Assembly: GCF_022700675.1 (NCBI RefSeq) | Contig: NZ_CP062182.1 | Location: 1,550,001-1,614,000, forward strand | Length of the DNA stretch: 64,000 bases | Reading direction: 5' to 3' | DNA from: Acinetobacter sp. ASP199 | GTDB lineage: Bacteria; Pseudomonadota; Gammaproteobacteria; Pseudomonadales; Moraxellaceae | Shown here: positions 59,259 to 64,000 of the stretch, piece by piece | Layout of the letters: the number at the start of each line of letters is the position of its first letter | How positions within the stretch are numbered: the stretch's first letter is position 1 | The notes under the pieces: generated by a model | Seen by the model: only the letters and a program-made list of their open reading frames with translations | Databases searched by the model: none | What the model was told of the DNA's origin: nothing | Made by a program: the position numbers and the translations under genes

Positions 59259-60443
59259 ATGTCATCCAAATATGATTTAGATAAATTATTAGATCCTTAT
59301 GGAATAAACAAATTTCAAAAAACTATAACTAGAATTACAGACCCTTTTAAAGAATATCTTGCCCTGAATCCTTCTATGGCCAGTATCGCAGACGTATACG
59401 AAAATCCTGCACTTGAGGCTATGAAAAAGGTTTCAATGCCTTTTAAAGAATATCTTGCCCTGAATCCCTCTATGGCCAGTATCGCAGGCGTATACGAGAA
59501 TCCTGCTCTTGAGGCTATGAAAAAGGTTTCAATGCCTTTTAAAGAATATCTTGCCCTGAATCCCTCTATGGCCAGTATCGCAGGCGTATACGAGAATCCT
59601 GCTCTTGAGGCTATGAAAAAGGTTTCAATGCCTTTTAAAGAATATCTTGCCCTGAACCCCTCTATGGCCAGTATCGCAGGCGTATACGAGAATCCTGCTC
59701 TTGAGGCTATTAGAAGTGCTGCATCAGATATAGCAATTAATAAATCATTAGGCTTACAGGCCGACGTACAAAGACTTATAGCTGCTAAGACATTGATTCC
59801 GGGTTTAAATACTAAAATTTTTAACTTGAATCAAAAGCTTTATGCTATTGCTGGACTAACTGAACAAAGTCCTAACCAGAATAATTTTGATTCTATTCAA
59901 AACTATTTGGAAACTTTCGAGGAGTTTAATGAAAAATATCATCAAGACATAAATATCGATAGAACAGCAATCCAAACACTAGATTTAGTTCTTCAGCAAC
60001 AAGAGACATTAGAACTAACATCTGACCTAAGAGATATAGGTATTTTTGATACATCAAGTGGATCTATTTTATTAGAATATTTAGAAACATTACCAAATAA
60101 TAAAGCATCACTTCTTTCAAGGCTCATAGTTTGTTTACTTGTATGGTTTGCAGAGACCGTTACCGAACCGATTATTAATGAATATGAGCCTATTAAAAAT
60201 AATCAAAAAAGCTTAGTAAACTTTTTAAATGATGTGGAAGGCCTAGCACGTGTAATAAAAGATTGTGACTTAAAGGATCAACCAAACGGTTTAAAAGAAA
60301 TGAGACTAGAAAAAGAATCTATAGTAACCCTCTATAAAACGAATAAAGATATCCCAGATGGATGGTCCAAAATTAAGTTCAATAAAGATGGGCATGATAT
60401 TACAGGATACATTAAGACATCTGAGCTTCATCTACTCGATTAA
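59259..60443 (+). CDS. Repeat-containing protein with C-terminal SH3-like domain, unknown function
   Basis: A 394-residue protein, start at 59259 with AAGGGG upstream. Residues 29-150 are four tandem copies of a 32-residue unit PFKEYLALNPSMASIAGVYE..., the last partial. A helical middle follows (NKSLGLQADVQRLI; polar), then one hydrophobic stretch (LLSRLIVCLLVWFAETV) near residue 290. The final 50 residues look like a bacterial SH3 domain (VTLYKTNKDIPDGWSKIKF...GYIKTSELHLLD). It is AT-rich and followed by an insertion sequence, so it is likely accessory. Function unknown; defence or toxin roles are possible but unproven. Confidence 0.7.
   Translation: MSSKYDLDKLLDPYGINKFQKTITRITDPFKEYLALNPSMASIADVYENPALEAMKKVSMPFKEYLALNPSMASIAGVYENPALEAMKKVSMPFKEYLALNPSMASIAGVYENPALEAMKKVSMPFKEYLALNPSMASIAGVYENPALEAIRSAASDIAINKSLGLQADVQRLIAAKTLIPGLNTKIFNLNQKLYAIAGLTEQSPNQNNFDSIQNYLETFEEFNEKYHQDINIDRTAIQTLDLVLQQQETLELTSDLRDIGIFDTSSGSILLEYLETLPNNKASLLSRLIVCLLVWFAETVTEPIINEYEPIKNNQKSLVNFLNDVEGLARVIKDCDLKDQPNGLKEMRLEKESIVTLYKTNKDIPDGWSKIKFNKDGHDITGYIKTSELHLLD
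59343..59708 (+). repeat. Tandem 96-bp repeats, 3.8 copies, inside the repeat protein gene
   Basis: Units at 59343-59438, 59439-59534, 59535-59630 and 59631-59708 (partial). Units 2 and 3 appear identical over 96 bp, unit 4 differs from them at one position and unit 1 at four. The unit is a multiple of three, so copy number can change without breaking the frame. Confidence 0.92.
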
Positions 60444-60488
60444 TCTCCATTTAACATAATGGCGATTATACGAAGTACACTTGTAACT

Positions 60489-61955
60489 CCAAAATAGAAA
60501 TGTCCGGTTTCTCCAAAGTAAAAATGTCCGCTTTTAGAATATGCGCTTTTGCGATTATCGAAGCGGACGGTTTGATATGTTGGTGTCTATGTCGGATAAA
60601 GAACTTAAACGATTGTCGGTCTTGCAGGAAATCTGCGATCAACGCATAACTCAATCCCAGGCTGCTCAGCTACTTCATATCTCAGAACGTCAGATCAGAC
60701 GCTTACTGCAGAAATACAAAGCTCAAGGTCCAGCTGCATTAGCGCATGCCGGTCGTGGCCAAACCAGCAATTCCAAACTTCCTGAAGAACTCAGACTCAA
60801 GTGCCTCAATATTGTTTCTGACCAACTCCATGGTTTCGGACCCACTTTAGCGCATGAAAAGCTCACCACCGTACATGGATTCGATCTTTCAGTAGAAACC
60901 CTGCGTTCTTGGATGATTGCAGCCGACTTGTGGATTCCTCGCGCCAAGCGCCTGAAACGCCCATATCAGCCTCGATATAACCGGGATTGCTATGGTGAAC
61001 TGATCCAGATTGATGGCTCTCACCATGACTGGTTCGAAGGGCGTGCTGCTAAATGCTGTCTGCTGGTGTTTATTGATGATGCCACAGGCAAATTACAGCA
61101 TTTACGCTTCTGTGAGTCAGAATCAACCTTTGACTATATGATTTCGACACGTTTGTATGTTGAACAGCACGGTAAGCCCTTAGCGTTTTACAGCGACAAA
61201 CATTCAGTCTTTAGGGTAAATCAAAGCAGCAAGAAAGACACCAAGATTACCCAATTTGGGCGAGTACTCAGTACGCTCAATATCGATATCATCTTCGCCA
61301 ATTCACCACAGGCCAAAGGACGTGTAGAACGAGCCAATAGAACGCTTCAGGATCGTCTGATTAAGGAGATGCGCTTAGAAGCTATCAGTTCGATTGCAGA
61401 TGCCAATGCCTGGCTGCCCTGCTTTATTGAGCAATTTAATCGTAAATTTGCCAAGATGGCCTTTAATCCTAAGGATCTCCACCGGACTGTCACTGAAACA
61501 GCTGAAGAATTAGATGATATTTTTACTTGGCGTGAACCCCGCAGAGTCACCAATAGCCTGACCATTACTTATGATAAATGTGTATATATTCTGGATAATA
61601 TCCAAGAAAATCAGAAGCTGATCGGTAAATATCTTGAGTTTCTAGAATATCCGGATGGTACTGTAGCGATCATGCATGAAGGACGGAAGATCAATTACAG
61701 CATCTTCGATAAATTAAGTCAGCTTAACCAGCGAGAGATTGTTGAGAATAAACGTTTAAGTTCTGTATTGCTGCATATTCAACAACAGCATGAAGAACTG
61801 GAACAGCAAAACAAACGTAATCGTTCTCAAAAGATGCCAAGCAGACGTGCACAGAAAACAGCAATTCAACAACGAAATCTGAATCCTGTGCTTGACTTGG
61901 AAATGTCCATATAGGACATTTCTATTTGGTTATTAGGTAGGACATTTCTACTTGG
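60489..61955. mobile_element. Insertion sequence with one transposase gene (ISNCY-like)
   Basis: The left end has two related 17-base motifs, CCAAAATAGAAATGTCC (60489-60505) and CCAAAGTAAAAATGTCC (60513-60529). The right end has their inverted counterparts, GGACATTTCTATTTGG (61914-61929) and GGACATTTCTACTTGG (61940-61955). The transposase gene fills the space between. The exact tips and a target-site duplication could not be fixed; TAAC occurs near both ends. Confidence 0.8.
60577..61914 (+). CDS. IS transposase, DDE type (ISNCY family-like)
   Basis: A 445-residue DDE/integrase-core transposase. The N-terminus has an HTH (RITQSQAAQLLHISERQIRRLL); catalytic residues are probably the Asp of LIQIDGSHHDWF (about residue 146), the Asp of FYSDKHSVF and the Glu of KGRVERANRTLQDR. 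The basic C-terminal tail is KRNRSQKMPSRRAQK. The frame is open from 60541; I prefer the ATG at 60577 with GGACGG upstream, and 60589 is also possible. The gene seems intact. Its stop lies at the inner right repeat. Confidence 0.87.
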   Translation: MLVSMSDKELKRLSVLQEICDQRITQSQAAQLLHISERQIRRLLQKYKAQGPAALAHAGRGQTSNSKLPEELRLKCLNIVSDQLHGFGPTLAHEKLTTVHGFDLSVETLRSWMIAADLWIPRAKRLKRPYQPRYNRDCYGELIQIDGSHHDWFEGRAAKCCLLVFIDDATGKLQHLRFCESESTFDYMISTRLYVEQHGKPLAFYSDKHSVFRVNQSSKKDTKITQFGRVLSTLNIDIIFANSPQAKGRVERANRTLQDRLIKEMRLEAISSIADANAWLPCFIEQFNRKFAKMAFNPKDLHRTVTETAEELDDIFTWREPRRVTNSLTITYDKCVYILDNIQENQKLIGKYLEFLEYPDGTVAIMHEGRKINYSIFDKLSQLNQREIVENKRLSSVLLHIQQQHEELEQQNKRNRSQKMPSRRAQKTAIQQRNLNPVLDLEMSI

Positions 61956-61993
61956 GAATAACATAACATAACTGGTAAGCCCCAAATATATTT

Positions 61994-62335
61994 TTAACGA
62001 TAATTGCTTTTAAAGACCAGATCACATTTACCTGGTACGTTTTTTCCCTTTATATTCACCACAACAGCTGTTCCACGTGCTTTCCCCTTACATGCATTTC
62101 GCACAGCGGGATCACGCATTGCCGTATAGTCCAATGCATAAGCCTGAGCTGGTTTAAAGCCGACCTGACACGAGCCTTGAACGATTCGATCATCAATTTT
62201 TGTCGTTAGCTTTACATGAGGTCCTTTTCCCTCACACAGTCGAGTTGGGTCTGGACTGTTTTCTTCATCAGATGCTGCTTGCGTAATAGGAATTACCATC
62301 AACAGCAGAACAATAATAAAAGCTATATTTCTCAT
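61994..62335 (-). CDS. Small secreted protein, unknown function
   Basis: A 113-residue protein with a clear signal peptide (MRNIAFIIVLLLMVIPITQA, cut after AxA-like TQAA). The mature part has four cysteines (RLCEG, GSCQVG, RNACKG, GKCDLV) that could form two disulfides, and is basic. No family recognised. The ribosome site is weak. It lies just right of the insertion sequence, which may have separated it from former neighbours. Confidence 0.65.
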   Translation of the reverse strand: MRNIAFIIVLLLMVIPITQAASDEENSPDPTRLCEGKGPHVKLTTKIDDRIVQGSCQVGFKPAQAYALDYTAMRDPAVRNACKGKARGTAVVVNIKGKNVPGKCDLVFKSNYR

Positions 62336-62578
62336 TTGGTTATTAGCCTATACACCTATATTCGCACCTTCGGCTATGCTAAACCATAATATAGGGTGAT
62401 TTTCATAAAAAGATCTAAAAAACATATTATTTTATATCGTCAGGATGGGTCAATCTGTATATAAATTTTGCCCGGTTTCGGTATGGCAGATGTTTGAATC
62501 GAATCAAAAAACACATCTGTGTTACCAATATCTTTAATCAATTTAAAAGAATATTCAATAAATACCCAATCCAAAATT

Positions 62579-62605
62579 AAAAAAGCTCCTTACGGAGCCT
62601 TTTTA
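62579..62605 (-). terminator. Rho-independent terminator after the SDR gene
   Basis: Minus-strand stem AAGGCTCC / GGAGCTTT with loop GTAA and T6. The remaining 240 bases to the secreted-protein gene show no other feature. Confidence 0.82.
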
Positions 62606-62620
62606 TAGTCAGAATGAGTA

Positions 62621-63364
62621 TTAACCTAATTTATTGACCAGTTTTAATGGCAATATTTTCATAGCCAGGCCCAATGGTAACCAAGGCCATTTGGGTACAT
62701 AAGCTTTAACCGGTGCTTTTTCAATTTCAGCAGCCAATAACCGTGACCCGGTTTTTTCATCCACTTCAAATGGCAGTTTTTTCGCACCTTCATTGAGTTC
62801 GGTACGGATATAACCCGGGAAAATTGTGGTGACTTTAATGGGTGTATCAATCAGTTCTGCACGGATCCCTTCTGCCAGATGCGCCACTCCTGCCTTACTT
62901 GCACCGTAGGCTGTCAGATGTTTTGGCATACCACGCATTGCGCTCATGGATGAAATCATCACCAGATGACCTGAATTTTGCACACGGAAAATTTCGACTG
63001 CAGCTTCACATTGAGCTAATGCAGAAATAAAATTGGTTTCTACCGTAGCTTTGTTAATGGCAAAGTTACCCTTACCAATACGACGACCTTCACCAACGCC
63101 TGCATTTACAATAATCCGATCAATAGTGCCGAACTCTTCCTTAAATGCACGAAATACTTCAAAGACTTGATCATAGTTGGTCACATCCAAGGTTTTGGCA
63201 ATCACTTTGATCCCGTATTGTTTTTCCAATTCCTGCTTTAAAGCTTCCAGACGTTCCAGACGACGTGCACAGATCGCCAGGTTATAGCCTTTTTGGGCAA
63301 ATTCACGTGCCATACCTGCACCAATTCCAGAACTTGCTCCGGTAATTAGAATTGTTTTCGTCAT
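62621..63364 (-). CDS. Short-chain dehydrogenase/reductase
   Basis: Classical SDR of 247 residues: TGASSGIG at residues 8-15, NAGVG near 90, the catalytic serine in ISSMSAM and YGASK near 153. The C-terminal region KAPVKAYVPKWPWLPLGLAMKILP is hydrophobic and may touch the membrane. Substrate unknown. It lies 36 bases after the phosphatase-like gene, so the two may be co-transcribed. Confidence 0.9.
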   Translation of the reverse strand: MTKTILITGASSGIGAGMAREFAQKGYNLAICARRLERLEALKQELEKQYGIKVIAKTLDVTNYDQVFEVFRAFKEEFGTIDRIIVNAGVGEGRRIGKGNFAINKATVETNFISALAQCEAAVEIFRVQNSGHLVMISSMSAMRGMPKHLTAYGASKAGVAHLAEGIRAELIDTPIKVTTIFPGYIRTELNEGAKKLPFEVDEKTGSRLLAAEIEKAPVKAYVPKWPWLPLGLAMKILPLKLVNKLG

Positions 63365-63400
63365 TTTTTATTCCTTTAAAATAATTCTGCTTTGGATCTT

Positions 63401-64000
63401 TTAGATCCAGGTGAGTAATTCTGGTTGATTTGCCTTGATAAAATGATGTTCGTTCAGACTGAGTAACTGTGGTTCATTACCAACCAAACGTAAAGTCGTC
63501 ATGCTGGTATTGGCAATCGCCAAGTTCAAGGCAAAAGTTTTGTTGGGGCTTAAACCTAAAATTTTCCCTGCTGCGACAGAAATTACACCACCTGAAGTAA
63601 ACACTACGGCATAGCGCGGTTTGCTTTTAGCCAGTTCATCACATAAATTTTGCAATGCAGATTCAACCCGGTTTTTAAATTCTGGCCAGGATTCTTCATA
63701 TTCATGATGATAATCACCACCAGTCCAGCGTTCAATCGCCCCTTCAAAGATTTTGCTTAAATACGCTCGAGGATTGGCATGCTGTGCTACATCTTCCTTT
63801 AATAATTCCGGCTGATTAAATCGCGGCTCATATTTGGCAAAGACCTGAGTATGGTTAAACTCGTTCCAGGCAGGATTGCTAATCAATTCACTTTCAGGAA
63901 AGCATTCATCCAGACATAGTTGCGCCGTTTGCTGATGACGTTGCATTGATCCAGCCACCACAACAGGTGCTTCTTTAAGGATAGAGTCGAAATAACGTCC
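63401..64000 (-). CDS. Histidine phosphatase superfamily protein, N-terminus cut by window edge
   Basis: An open frame of 199 codons plus stop running in from the right edge. GSMQRHQQTAQLC matches the second conserved arginine block (R..QTA) of phosphoglycerate mutase-like phosphatases, and FTSGGVISVAAG corresponds to the second histidine block, with Ser in place of the usual His. The RHG motif would lie beyond the window. Family likely, activity uncertain. Confidence 0.8.
   Translation of the reverse strand, partial: GRYFDSILKEAPVVVAGSMQRHQQTAQLCLDECFPESELISNPAWNEFNHTQVFAKYEPRFNQPELLKEDVAQHANPRAYLSKIFEGAIERWTGGDYHHEYEESWPEFKNRVESALQNLCDELAKSKPRYAVVFTSGGVISVAAGKILGLSPNKTFALNLAIANTSMTTLRLVGNEPQLLSLNEHHFIKANQPELLTWI

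Noticed and set aside
59343..59708. Regularly repeated sequence that might be taken for a CRISPR array
   Set aside because: The 96-bp units abut without spacers, lie inside a coding frame and code for the same peptide each time; no cas genes are present.

Overview
The window looks like a chromosomal segment of an Acinetobacter-type gammaproteobacterium. The evidence is a catechol branch of the beta-ketoadipate pathway with a BenM/CatM-type regulator and BenM-style operators, a DcaP-like porin, PilU-type twitching ATPases, a urease cluster, and moderate GC with AT-rich gaps. No rRNA, tRNA, CRISPR array or prophage was seen. Genus is inferred from protein resemblance by eye; no search was run.

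Layout. 1-3.3 kb: a cut acyl-CoA ligase, a 55-residue membrane protein and a MocR-type regulator. 3.4-18.7 kb: benzoate/catechol catabolism. A porin, an aromatic-acid MFS transporter and a LysR regulator lie on the minus strand. Divergent from the regulator runs catB-catC-catA-benA-benB-benC-benD-benE-catI-catJ-catF-catD. Together these cover uptake (porin, MFS, BenE), ring dihydroxylation (BenABC), diol dehydrogenation (BenD), ortho cleavage (CatA) and conversion to succinyl-CoA and acetyl-CoA (CatB, C, D, IJ, F). 18.7-20.3 kb: an EamA transporter and an AT-rich membrane protein. 20.3-25.5 kb: urease on the minus strand in the order ureE-F-G-D-A-B-C. 25.7-31.1 kb: a zinc metallopeptidase-like protein, a TetR regulator and a copper operon copA-cueR-copZ with a textbook 19-bp-spacer promoter. 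31.1-34.7 kb: cysK, a BigR/YgaV-like ArsR regulator and a SulP transporter, possibly a sulfur-themed neighbourhood.

35-46.4 kb: housekeeping and transport genes (SstT, DUF1275, DUF2058, ParA-like, lipoprotein, MscS-like, ABC exporter, MaoC-like, AraC regulator, GcvH, MFS). 46.4-49.2 kb: two tandem PilU paralogues. 49.4-50.9 kb: a DAHP synthase gene with a long leader holding two aromatic-rich leader peptides, a set of mutually exclusive hairpins with an intrinsic terminator, and a hairpin touching the ribosome binding site. I regard this leader as the most interesting item. 51-58.8 kb: glycine-zipper protein, class III alcohol dehydrogenase, a phospholipase-D lipoprotein, a frameshifted flavin-binding gene, DNA glycosylase-like, SGNH hydrolase and fatty acid desaturase. 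59-62 kb: an accessory patch with a protein carrying near-identical 32-residue tandem repeats, then an insertion sequence. 62-64 kb: a small secreted protein, an SDR and a cut histidine-phosphatase gene.

Short palindromic repeats of at least two families are scattered between genes (16.4, 17.8, 22.7 and 56.0 kb).
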